A stretch of DNA of 64,000 bases, taken from positions 1-64,000 of the forward strand of contig NZ_MOBR01000011.1 of assembly GCF_003732705.1 (NCBI RefSeq), in the 5' to 3' direction. Within the stretch, counting starts at the first letter, position 1, and every line of letters begins with the position of its first letter. The translations under genes were made by a program, and so were the position numbers. Shown in pieces: positions 29,487 to 36,656 of this stretch. Source of the stretch: Pseudomonas frederiksbergensis. Its GTDB lineage: Bacteria; Pseudomonadota; Gammaproteobacteria; Pseudomonadales; Pseudomonadaceae. The notes beneath the pieces are model-generated. The model worked only from the letters and a program-made list of their open reading frames with translations, had not been told where the DNA came from and did no database searches.

Positions 29487-31435
29487 TGAGCGCACCTGTT
29501 CTCACCACCCTGCTGGTGGCCAACCGCGGCGAGATTGCCTGCCGCGTCATGCGCACCGCCAAAGCCCTGGGCCTGACCACCGTTGCCGTGCACAGCGCCA
29601 CCGACCGTGAAGCCCGGCACAGCCGCGAAGCAGATATCCGCGTGGACCTGGGCGGCAGCAAAGCCGCCGACAGCTACCTGCAAATCGACAAAATCATCGC
29701 CGCCGCCCAAGCCAGTGGCGCTCAGGCGATTCACCCGGGCTACGGTTTTCTGTCTGAAAACGCCGGGTTTGCCCGTGCAATCGAAGCCGCCGGCCTGATA
29801 TTCCTCGGCCCGCCCGCCTCGGCCATTGACGCCATGGGCAGCAAATCCGCCGCCAAAGCCTTGATGGAAACCGCCGGCGTGCCGCTGGTGCCGGGCTATC
29901 ACGGCGAGGCGCAAGACCTCGACACCTTCCGCGACGCCTGTGAACGCATCGGTTATCCGGTGCTGCTCAAGGCCACGGCCGGTGGCGGCGGTAAAGGCAT
30001 GAAAGTGGTCGAGGACGTCAGCCAATTGGCCGAAGCCCTGGCCTCGGCCCAGCGTGAAGCGCAATCGTCGTTCGGCGATTCGCGGATGTTGGTGGAAAAA
30101 TACCTGCTCAAGCCGCGTCACGTGGAAATCCAGGTGTTTGCCGATCAGCACGGCAACTGCCTGTATTTGAATGAACGGGATTGCTCGATCCAGCGCCGAC
30201 ATCAGAAAGTCGTCGAAGAAGCACCGGCCCCAGGCCTGAGCGCGCAATTGCGCCGGGCCATGGGCGAAGCGGCGGTGCGTTCGGCTCAGGCCATCGGTTA
30301 CGTCGGTGCCGGTACGGTGGAGTTTCTGCTGGATTCCCGTGGCGAGTTCTTCTTCATGGAGATGAACACGCGCCTGCAAGTCGAGCATCCGGTCACCGAA
30401 GCCATCACGGGCCTGGACCTGGTGGCCTGGCAGATTCACGTGGCGCGCGGTGAAGTATTGCCGATGACCCAGGATCAGGTTCCGCTGATCGGCCATGCCA
30501 TCGAGGTGCGGTTGTACGCTGAAGATCCGGGCAATGATTTCCTGCCAGCCACCGGGCGCCTGGCGTTGTATCGCGAATCCGCCGAGGGTCCGGGACGCCG
30601 CGTGGACAGCGGTGTAGAAGAAGGCGATGAAATCTCACCGTTCTATGATCCGATGCTCGGCAAGCTGATTGCCTGGGGCGAGGACCGTGAACAGGCGCGC
30701 CTGCGGTTGTTGAGTATGCTGGATGAATTCGCCATCGGCGGGCTCAAGACCAACATCAACTTCCTGCGCCGCATCATCGGCCATCCCGCATTCGCCGCGG
30801 CGGAACTGGATACCGGGTTCATTCCCCGTTATCAGGAGCAACTGCTGCCAGCACCTGCCGACCTTAGCGATGAGTTCTGGAAAGCGGCGGCACAGGGGTT
30901 TGCGCAGGGCCAACCCTCGGTGTTCCGTGCCGATGATCCAAGTTCGCCGTGGGCGATCAACAGTGGTTTCCGTGCCGGATTACCCAAAGAAATCACCCTG
31001 CATTTGAGTTGCGAGGGTCAGGATCGAGCGTTGACCCTGGGCGATGTGAGTACTGCGCAGCTCAAGGGCGAGCAACTGTTGACCGAGCACAACGGCTTGC
31101 GCCGCCAGCATCGGGCTATCCGCCGTGGCGACGCTCTGTACCTGCAATGGGAAGGTGAACTGCGCCGGGTCGAAACGTACGATCCGATCGCTGCGGTCGA
31201 ATCCAGTCACAGCCATCAGGGCGGCCTGACCGCGCCTATGAATGGCAGCATTGTTCGCGTGTTAGTGGAGGCCGGGCAAACGGTGGAAGCCGGGGCGCAA
31301 CTGGTGGTGCTGGAAGCGATGAAAATGGAGCACAGCATTCGTGCGCCCCATGCCGGAGTGATTAAGGCGTTGTACTGCCAGGAAGGCGAGATGGTCAGTG
31401 AAGGCAGTGCGTTGGTGGAGCTGGAAGAAGCGTGA
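29486..31435 (+). CDS. liuD: Methylcrotonoyl-CoA carboxylase, biotin carboxylase (alpha) subunit
   Basis: A 649-residue biotin-dependent subunit. The biotin carboxylase N-terminus shows LLVANRGEIACRVMRTAKALG. The ATP-grasp domain shows LKATAGGGGKGMKVV and EFFFMEMNTRLQVEHPVTE, followed by the middle domain. The C-terminal biotinyl domain has the acceptor lysine in VLEAMKMEHSI. An AAGGAG site precedes the ATG, which overlaps the liuC TGA by one base. The transcript ends at a symmetric hairpin facing the repressor gene. Confidence 0.97.
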   Translation: MSAPVLTTLLVANRGEIACRVMRTAKALGLTTVAVHSATDREARHSREADIRVDLGGSKAADSYLQIDKIIAAAQASGAQAIHPGYGFLSENAGFARAIEAAGLIFLGPPASAIDAMGSKSAAKALMETAGVPLVPGYHGEAQDLDTFRDACERIGYPVLLKATAGGGGKGMKVVEDVSQLAEALASAQREAQSSFGDSRMLVEKYLLKPRHVEIQVFADQHGNCLYLNERDCSIQRRHQKVVEEAPAPGLSAQLRRAMGEAAVRSAQAIGYVGAGTVEFLLDSRGEFFFMEMNTRLQVEHPVTEAITGLDLVAWQIHVARGEVLPMTQDQVPLIGHAIEVRLYAEDPGNDFLPATGRLALYRESAEGPGRRVDSGVEEGDEISPFYDPMLGKLIAWGEDREQARLRLLSMLDEFAIGGLKTNINFLRRIIGHPAFAAAELDTGFIPRYQEQLLPAPADLSDEFWKAAAQGFAQGQPSVFRADDPSSPWAINSGFRAGLPKEITLHLSCEGQDRALTLGDVSTAQLKGEQLLTEHNGLRRQHRAIRRGDALYLQWEGELRRVETYDPIAAVESSHSHQGGLTAPMNGSIVRVLVEAGQTVEAGAQLVVLEAMKMEHSIRAPHAGVIKALYCQEGEMVSEGSALVELEEA

Positions 31436-31440
31436 AATGA

Positions 31441-31472
31441 AGATCGGTCCTACGCATTGCGAGGACCGATCT
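31441..31472. terminator. Perfect hairpin between liuD and the repressor gene
   Basis: AGATCGGTCCT...AGGACCGATCT, an eleven-base-pair stem with a ten-base loop between convergent genes. There is no strong T-run, so it may act as a bidirectional or processing hairpin. Confidence 0.6.
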
Positions 31473-31474
31473 GA

Positions 31475-32125
31475 TTAGAATTTGGCTGTCGCCTGAACCA
31501 CCACGCCGATAATTCGGCACTCCTCGGTGAAAAGGGCTTTCGGATACGTCGGATTGAGCGGGACCAGGTAACGCTGCCCGCCCTCTTCGATCAGCTTGCG
31601 AAACGTCGCTTCCGAACTGTCCGGCCACTGAGCGATCACCAGTTTTCCGGGCTCCGGCACAATGGCCGGGTCCACCAGGATCATCATCCCCTCGGCAATG
31701 CTGATGCCGGTGGGCGCGGTCATCGCGTCGCCCATCACGCTCAGCCAGAAGGCCGGGCCCTGGGCGTGGTAGTCGGTCAGCTCGAAGCGTTCCTCCTTGC
31801 GGTACACCGTCAGCTCCCCGTCGCGCAGTTGCGCCGGCTCCTTCCAGTCACTGACCGGGTAGCGGAAGTACGGGTTGTACTTGAGCGCCAGCGGCATCTC
31901 CTCCTCTTCCAAGATGAGTGGTTCGCGGATCACCAGCGCCACTTCGAGAAAGTCCATGCCCAACGCCTTCAACACACGGTTCATGTTGACGACGCCAGGA
32001 TCGCGGCGTTTGTTCAGCCAGTGGCCGACGCCGCCCTGGGACATCCCGAGGCGATCTGCGAGTTCTTCTTGAGTGATTTTGAGTTCACTCATTTTGGCCT
32101 TGACCAATTCAATCCATTTATCCAT
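31475..32125 (-). CDS. CI/PrtR-like repressor with inactive S24 self-cleavage site
   Basis: A 216-residue two-domain repressor. It has an XRE helix-turn-helix (residues about 10-65, LADRLGMSQGGVGHWLNKRR) and a LexA/CI-type C-terminal domain closely parallel to lambda CI (MTAPTG, GMMILVDP, PLNPTYPK). The nucleophile serine of CI (GNSM) is Ala134 here (GDAM), the catalytic lysine of CI (TFKK) is Arg176 (TFRK), and the linker lacks the scissile Ala-Gly. It probably dimerises but cannot self-cleave after RecA activation. The start at ATG 32125 fits the domain. A small divergent gene faces it. Confidence 0.88.
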   Translation of the reverse strand: MDKWIELVKAKMSELKITQEELADRLGMSQGGVGHWLNKRRDPGVVNMNRVLKALGMDFLEVALVIREPLILEEEEMPLALKYNPYFRYPVSDWKEPAQLRDGELTVYRKEERFELTDYHAQGPAFWLSVMGDAMTAPTGISIAEGMMILVDPAIVPEPGKLVIAQWPDSSEATFRKLIEEGGQRYLVPLNPTYPKALFTEECRIIGVVVQATAKF

Positions 32126-32167
32126 GTGCGGCACGATACGTGGACGCCTCCGGCCATCAAAACACAT

Positions 32168-32208
32168 ATTGTAGTATTTAAATTCTGGTCACAAATACAG
32201 TACGTACT
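32168..32208. promoter_or_regulatory. Candidate operator region between repressor and DUF6124-like gene
   Basis: The perfect palindrome AGTACGTACT (32199-32208) and an imperfect inverted repeat GTAGTATTT...AAATACAGTAC lie in the 130-bp divergent region, which is AT-richer than its surroundings. A role as operator for the CI-like repressor is inferred from location. Confidence 0.45.
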
Positions 32209-32255
32209 AGGATAAGTGAACGGATCTGAATCAATCACGGAGTTCACCCAATACC

Positions 32256-32597
32256 ATGACCAACCCCAATCACGACGCGCCAGACACCCAGTTCGACACG
32301 ACCTTCACCTCGCCAAAAGGCTGTGCCGCCGCGCAGCGGGCGCTGGACTATTACTTGAAACCATCTGTTTCAGAAGTAGAAATCCAGACGCGCTTTTTTG
32401 ATGTAAACCGCAATGTCAGCAGTGAGGAGGAGTTGGTTCATGCGTCCGACCTGCTGCGCTGTGCCGCCGCCACCGCACAAGAGTCGGCCGACAACCTGCA
32501 AGGCGTAAACCGGGCGCTGGCATTTTCGGTGGTGCACATGATCGACATGGCGCAGGCAATGGTCGACCGATCCCTGGATGGCGATCAGAACGACTGA
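32256..32597 (+). CDS. Small DUF6124-like protein
   Basis: A 113-residue cytoplasmic, acidic, mostly helical protein with no signal peptide or membrane segment. It resembles small Pseudomonas proteins with a C-terminal four-helix-like region (phrases ALDYYLKP, EEELVHASDLLRCAAATAQESADNL, VHMIDMAQAMVDRSLD). The function is unknown. It is divergent from the CI-like repressor, which is its most plausible regulator. Family assignment is from memory of the pattern and moderate. Confidence 0.7.
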   Translation: MTNPNHDAPDTQFDTTFTSPKGCAAAQRALDYYLKPSVSEVEIQTRFFDVNRNVSSEEELVHASDLLRCAAATAQESADNLQGVNRALAFSVVHMIDMAQAMVDRSLDGDQND

Positions 32598-32656
32598 GAC
32601 GGATGTGTTTTCGAGGAGGACGGGAAAGAATTTCCCAATCGAGCAGATAAAATTAT

Positions 32657-32690
32657 TTGACTTGCAAACGAGAATGATTATTATTGCATG
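32657..32690 (+). promoter_or_regulatory. Fur-box-covered promoter of the PrrF-like RNA
   Basis: A -35 element TTGACT (32657-32662) and -10 TATTAT (32679-32684) are 16 bases apart. AAACGAGAATGATTATTATT within them resembles the Fur consensus GATAATGATAATCATTATC. Iron-bound Fur would block the promoter. Confidence 0.8.
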
Positions 32691-32805
32691 CAGCTGGTCG
32701 CGAGATCAGTCGATGGACCAGAGGACCTTAGGTCGGTCTCCTGGACTATCTCCTCATCAGGCTAATCACGGTTTTTGACCCGGCTTTATGCCGGGTCTTT
32801 TTTTT
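32691..32805 (+). ncRNA. prrF: PrrF-family iron-responsive small RNA
   Basis: An RNA of about 115 bases. It begins at CAGCTGGTCGCGAGATCAG, carries the conserved core TCTCCTCATCAGGCTAATCA, and ends at a terminator stem GACCCGGC-TTTAT-GCCGGGTC (32777-32797) followed by eight T. These blocks match PrrF1/PrrF2 of P. aeruginosa, which under iron starvation base-pair with mRNAs of iron-containing proteins (such as sodB, sdh and acn) through the core. A Fur-box promoter lies immediately upstream. The exact ends are inferred. Confidence 0.9.
32777..32805 (+). terminator. Rho-independent terminator of the PrrF-like RNA
   Basis: Eight-base-pair GC-rich stem GACCCGGC / GCCGGGTC, five-base loop, then eight T residues. 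Confidence 0.92.
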
Positions 32806-33080
32806 GCCAGTTATTCTGGCTTTGGCTTCAGGCTAATGAAGACTGTAGGTGCTGCGAATCCGATGGCCGGCATGATATCAAAAGAATATCTGTTGGCAAG
32901 AGAACCCCGGCAGCATTGGGCCAAACTAATCCAAAATAGCACTTGAGAATCAATCCCACAGTCTCTAAGCTGCTTCGGCGTCAAGGAGGACGCCCCCCGC
33001 TTCACACCGCAATTTTCCCCCGATTCATTCCCGCCTTGCGTGTAAAGTAGCAGCCATAAAATCATAATCAGGAATCGACT
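32806..33080. other. Intergenic stretch with no recognised feature
   Basis: About 275 bases between the PrrF-like RNA and the carboxypeptidase. It presumably holds the carboxypeptidase promoter. An open frame of about 84 codons on the minus strand (33066 down to 32811) has no family resemblance and was not called. Confidence 0.5.
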
Positions 33081-34232
33081 ATGACCGTGGCTAAATCCTC
33101 TTTCGATATCAGCGCAAACTTCGACAGCGGCAACATTGAAGTGCTGGACATCAGCAACCCGTTGCAAGCGCTTCTGGCGATCAAGCCAGACACCCGCAGC
33201 CAGCATTTCCAGTGGTTCCACTTCAAGGCAAGCGGTCTGCATGTCGGTCAAGAGCATTGGTTTCGCCTGAACAACGCCAGCAAATCCTCGTACAACAAAG
33301 CCTGGGACGGTTATCAGGCCGTGGCGTCCTACGATCACGTCAACTGGTTCCGGGTGCCCACGATTTTCGAAGGCGACTGCCTGCGCTTCAGCCTCGAAGC
33401 CACGGCCACCCACGCCTGGTTTGCCTACTTCGAACCCTACAGCCGCGGTCGCCATGACTGGCTGATCGAGCAGGCGCTGACCAAGGCCGGCACTGAACTG
33501 CTGGCCACCGGCAAAAGCGTCGAGGGCCGCGACATTCAGTTACTGCGCAAAGGCAGTGGCGCCGAAGGTCAGCGTAAGGTCTGGATGATTGCGCAACAGC
33601 ATCCGGGCGAGCACATGGCCGAGTGGTTCATGGAAGGCGTGATCGAACGCCTGGAAAAGCACGACGACCCTGTATTGAACAAACTCCTGGCCAGCGCCGA
33701 CCTGTACCTGGTGCCGAACATGAACCCGGATGGTGCCTTCCACGGTCACCTGCGCACCAATGCCATGGGCCAGGACCTCAATCGCGCCTGGCAGAGCGCC
33801 AGCCAGGAAATCAGCCCGGAAGTCTTTTTTGTCCAGCAGCAGATGGAAAAATACGGCGTCGATTTGTTCCTCGACATCCATGGCGATGAAGAAATCCCCT
33901 ACGTGTTCACCGCCGGTTGCGAAGGCAATCCGGGTTATACGCCGCGGCTCGAGAAACTCGAAACCCACTTCCGCGATCATCTGAAGCATCTGACCAAAGA
34001 CTTCCAGACCAAGTACGGCTACACCCGTGACCTGCCGGGTCAGGCCAATATGACCCTGGCCTGCAACAGCGTCGGCCAGAAGTTCGACTGCCTGTCGCTG
34101 ACCCTGGAGATGCCGTTCAAAGACAACAACGATGCGCCGAATGCGCTGACGGGTTGGTCTGGCAAGCGTTCCAAGCAGTTGGGTAAAGATGTGCTGACGA
34201 CCGTTGCGGAGATGGTTGATACGTTGCGCTAA
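33081..34232 (+). CDS. M14-family zinc carboxypeptidase (cytosolic carboxypeptidase-like)
   Basis: A 383-residue metallopeptidase with an N-terminal beta-sandwich domain (about residues 1-130) as in cytosolic carboxypeptidases, then the M14 catalytic domain. Zinc ligands are readable as HPGE (His174, Glu177) and the His267 of DIHGDEE. Substrate-binding NPDGAFHGHLRTNAMGQDLNR and the catalytic base Glu343 in LTLEMPF are present. No signal peptide is present, so it acts in the cytoplasm. The natural substrate is unknown. It ends at a hairpin shared with the HxlR gene. Confidence 0.92.
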   Translation: MTVAKSSFDISANFDSGNIEVLDISNPLQALLAIKPDTRSQHFQWFHFKASGLHVGQEHWFRLNNASKSSYNKAWDGYQAVASYDHVNWFRVPTIFEGDCLRFSLEATATHAWFAYFEPYSRGRHDWLIEQALTKAGTELLATGKSVEGRDIQLLRKGSGAEGQRKVWMIAQQHPGEHMAEWFMEGVIERLEKHDDPVLNKLLASADLYLVPNMNPDGAFHGHLRTNAMGQDLNRAWQSASQEISPEVFFVQQQMEKYGVDLFLDIHGDEEIPYVFTAGCEGNPGYTPRLEKLETHFRDHLKHLTKDFQTKYGYTRDLPGQANMTLACNSVGQKFDCLSLTLEMPFKDNNDAPNALTGWSGKRSKQLGKDVLTTVAEMVDTLR

Positions 34233-34237
34233 GATCA

Positions 34238-34280
34238 AAAGATCGCAGCCTTCGGCAGCTCCTGCGAAGGCGCGATCTTT
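34238..34280. terminator. Convergent hairpin AAAGATCGC...GCGATCTTT
   Basis: A 16-base-pair near-perfect stem (34238-34254 with 34265-34280) lies between the convergent carboxypeptidase and HxlR genes. Its right arm includes part of the HxlR stop codon. It ends in T residues on the plus strand. Confidence 0.75.
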
Positions 34281-34725
34281 ACTCAGCCGCCACCCGCACA
34301 CAATCCTCCGGCCCCAACAACCGCCCATCCTCGGCGCGCAATTCCAACGGTCGCACCGGCCGCCCCTGCTCTCGATCAACCACCCGTGAATGTGCCTCCC
34401 CCGCCTCAAAGAAAAACGCCTCGCCCCACTGCCGCAACCCGATGATCAGCGGAAACAGGCCTTTGCCCTTCGCCGTCAGCACGTACTCCTGATACGCACT
34501 GCCATCCGATGCCGGCACCAGATCAAAAATCCCGTGGGCCACCAATGTGCGCAATCGCGCCGAGAGAATGTTCTTGGCCATGCCCAGGTTGCGCTGAAAC
34601 TCGCCGAACCGACGGATGCCATCGAACGCATCGCGCACGATCAGCAACGACCACCAATCGCCGATGGCATCCAGTGACCGGGCGACCGGGCATTCGGCGC
34701 CTTCCATGCTTGTACGTTTAACCAT
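34279..34725 (-). CDS. HxlR-family transcriptional regulator
   Basis: A 148-residue winged-helix regulator. Family marks are CPVARSLDAIGDWWSLLIVRDAFDGIRRFGEFQRNLG, followed by NILSARLRTLVAHGIFDLVP and the wing YVLTAKGKGLFPLI. The start chosen is ATG 34725 (MVKRTSM). It is divergent from the MFS exporter across 93 bases, so it is probably its local regulator. Confidence 0.92.
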   Translation of the reverse strand: MVKRTSMEGAECPVARSLDAIGDWWSLLIVRDAFDGIRRFGEFQRNLGMAKNILSARLRTLVAHGIFDLVPASDGSAYQEYVLTAKGKGLFPLIIGLRQWGEAFFFEAGEAHSRVVDREQGRPVRPLELRAEDGRLLGPEDCVRVAAE

Positions 34726-34818
34726 GATCGCGCTCGCAGACTGCAAATGTGGTTGCAATATAAAACAAGCCTCCTTACCGTACAACTGGTTTTATCTTGA
34801 AACCACAAGGAGTCTGGC

Positions 34819-36045
34819 ATGAAGCCCAACCATTCTTTAAACAGCGGCGTGGTGTTGCTGTTCGCTGTCGCCTGCGGCCTGGCCGTCGGCAACGTGTATT
34901 ACGCCCAACCGCTGCTCGATGCCATGGCCGACGCCTTTGCCATGAACCCGGCGACTATCGGCATCGTCGTCACCCTCACTCAGGTCGGTTACGGCGCGGG
35001 GCGGTTGTTGCTGGTGCCGCTCGGGGATCTGCTCAACCGGCGGCGCCTGATCGTGACGCAAACGCTGTTGTCGGCCCTGGCGTTGCTGATGATCGCGTTC
35101 GCACAGAACAGCACCTGGCTGCTGATCGGCATGGCGTTGACCGGGTTGTTGGCGGTGGTGACGCAGGTGTTGGTGGCGTATGCGGCGACCCTGGCAATTC
35201 CGGAACAGCGCGGACGTGTGGTGGGTGTGGTCACCAGCGGCATTGTCGTCGGCATTTTGTTGGCTCGAACAGTCGCTGGCGGCATGGCGGATCTGGCCGG
35301 TTGGCGTTCGATCTATCTGTTATCGGCGGGGCTGACCCTACTGATGGCGCTGCTGTTGTTTCGCGTGCTGCCCAAACATGAAGCGCCGCAACCCTCCCAC
35401 ACTTACACAGCGCTGATCGGCTCGGTCTTCACCTTGTTCAAGGAAGAACCGGTGCTGCGCCAACGAGCGATCCTCGCCCTGCTGACTTTCGCCAGCGCCA
35501 TGGTGTTGTGGACGCCCATGGTGTTGCCCCTGAGCGCCCCGCCGCTGTCGTTGTCCCACACACAAATCGGACTGTTCGGACTGGCCGGCGCGGCGGGCGC
35601 ACTCGCAGCGGCCCGCGCGGGTCATCTGGCTGATCGTGGTCTGGGTCAATGGACCAGTGGTTTATCGCTGTTGCTGATGCTGGCGTCGTGGCTGCCCATC
35701 GCCTTCACCCAATCTTCGTTGTGGGCGTTGTTGCTGGGGGTCATTACGCTGGATCTGGGTTTGCAGGCGGTGCACGTCACTAGCCAGAGCATGATCTACA
35801 GCGTGCGGCCTGAAGCGCAGAGTCGACTGACCGCCGGGTACATGCTGTTTTATTCAATAGGCAGTGCGCTGGGGTCGATTGGTTCGACGACGATGTATGC
35901 GTGGGGTGGGTGGATCGGTGTTTGCCTGTTGGGGGCCGGGATCAATGCTGTAGCGCTGATCTACTGGTGGCGAACACTGCCCGCCAAAACCCCCGAAGTC
36001 TGTGGGAGCGGGTTTGCTCGCGAAAGCGGTGTGTCAGAGACATAA
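34819..36045 (+). CDS. MFS transporter with REP-encoded C-terminus
   Basis: A 408-residue, 12-helix major facilitator, likely a drug or sugar exporter of the DHA1 type. Motif A is GYGAGRLLLVPLGDLLNRRRL, and a second repeat is around GHLADRGLGQWTSG. The last 15 residues (VCGSGFARESGVSET) are translated from a REP unit (36001 onward), so the native end has been replaced. It is controlled, by context, by the divergent HxlR gene. The substrate is not evident. Confidence 0.92.
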   Translation: MKPNHSLNSGVVLLFAVACGLAVGNVYYAQPLLDAMADAFAMNPATIGIVVTLTQVGYGAGRLLLVPLGDLLNRRRLIVTQTLLSALALLMIAFAQNSTWLLIGMALTGLLAVVTQVLVAYAATLAIPEQRGRVVGVVTSGIVVGILLARTVAGGMADLAGWRSIYLLSAGLTLLMALLLFRVLPKHEAPQPSHTYTALIGSVFTLFKEEPVLRQRAILALLTFASAMVLWTPMVLPLSAPPLSLSHTQIGLFGLAGAAGALAAARAGHLADRGLGQWTSGLSLLLMLASWLPIAFTQSSLWALLLGVITLDLGLQAVHVTSQSMIYSVRPEAQSRLTAGYMLFYSIGSALGSIGSTTMYAWGGWIGVCLLGAGINAVALIYWWRTLPAKTPEVCGSGFARESGVSET

Positions 36046-36089
36046 ATACCGACTGACACGCCGCCTTCGCGAGCAAGCCCGCTCCCACA
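36001..36089. repeat. Inverted REP pair overlapping the MFS 3' end
   Basis: TGTGGGAGCGGGTTTGCTCG and an inverse unit. The left unit is coding for the MFS tail and the right unit lies before the cytochrome b561 stop. Confidence 0.87.
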
Positions 36090-36110
36090 TGGGATCCTGC
36101 TGACTCAAAC

Positions 36111-36656
36111 TCAACCGCGATCCTTACCCCGCAACATGCTGTCCAGCACATCATCGCGACGCACCCAGCCATGAAACAACGCCGCCGCCAGATGCAGCAG
36201 CACCGTCAGGAACAACAGATACGCCAGATACCCGTGAGCCTTGCGCAGTACCGCAAACACCTGCGCATTGGCCGGCACAATCGATGGCAGCTGCAACGAA
36301 CTGCTGAGCATCACCGGGTCGCCCGCCGCCGAAATCATCGCCCAGCCCAGCAGCGGCAAAATCAGCATCAGCGCATACAGCAAGACATGGGACGCCTTGG
36401 CCGCCAGCACCTGCCAACCTGGCAGGTCTGCCGGCAGCGGCGGTTGCTGCGTGGAAAAACGCACAACCAGGCGCACGATCACCAACAGCAAAATCGCAAT
36501 ACCCAAAGGTTTGTGCAGGTGAATCAGCCACTCATGGCGCTCGGACACCGAAGCCACCATGCCCGCGCCGATAAACAGCATCGCGATGACCATCAATGCC
36601 ATCAGCCAGTGCAGCAGGCGCGCCAGCGGGACGAAATGCTTGGGTTGGGCGCTCAT
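36111..36656 (-). CDS. Cytochrome b561 family protein
   Basis: A 181-residue di-heme inner-membrane protein with four hydrophobic helices. Candidate heme histidines are in LARLLHWLMALMV, WLIHLHKPLGIAIL, KASHVLLYALM and AHGYLAYLLFLTVLLHLAAALFH. It overlaps the upstream catalase-like gene by four bases, so the two form an operon, possibly delivering electrons to the exported peroxidase. The operon faces an ECF sigma gene. Confidence 0.93.
   Translation of the reverse strand: MSAQPKHFVPLARLLHWLMALMVIAMLFIGAGMVASVSERHEWLIHLHKPLGIAILLLVIVRLVVRFSTQQPPLPADLPGWQVLAAKASHVLLYALMLILPLLGWAMISAAGDPVMLSSSLQLPSIVPANAQVFAVLRKAHGYLAYLLFLTVLLHLAAALFHGWVRRDDVLDSMLRGKDRG

Noticed and set aside
32811..33066. Minus-strand frame of about 84 codons between the PrrF-like RNA and the carboxypeptidase
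   Set aside because: No recognisable motif, no convincing ribosome-binding site, and it overlaps the carboxypeptidase promoter region. It cannot be excluded, but the sequence does not support it.
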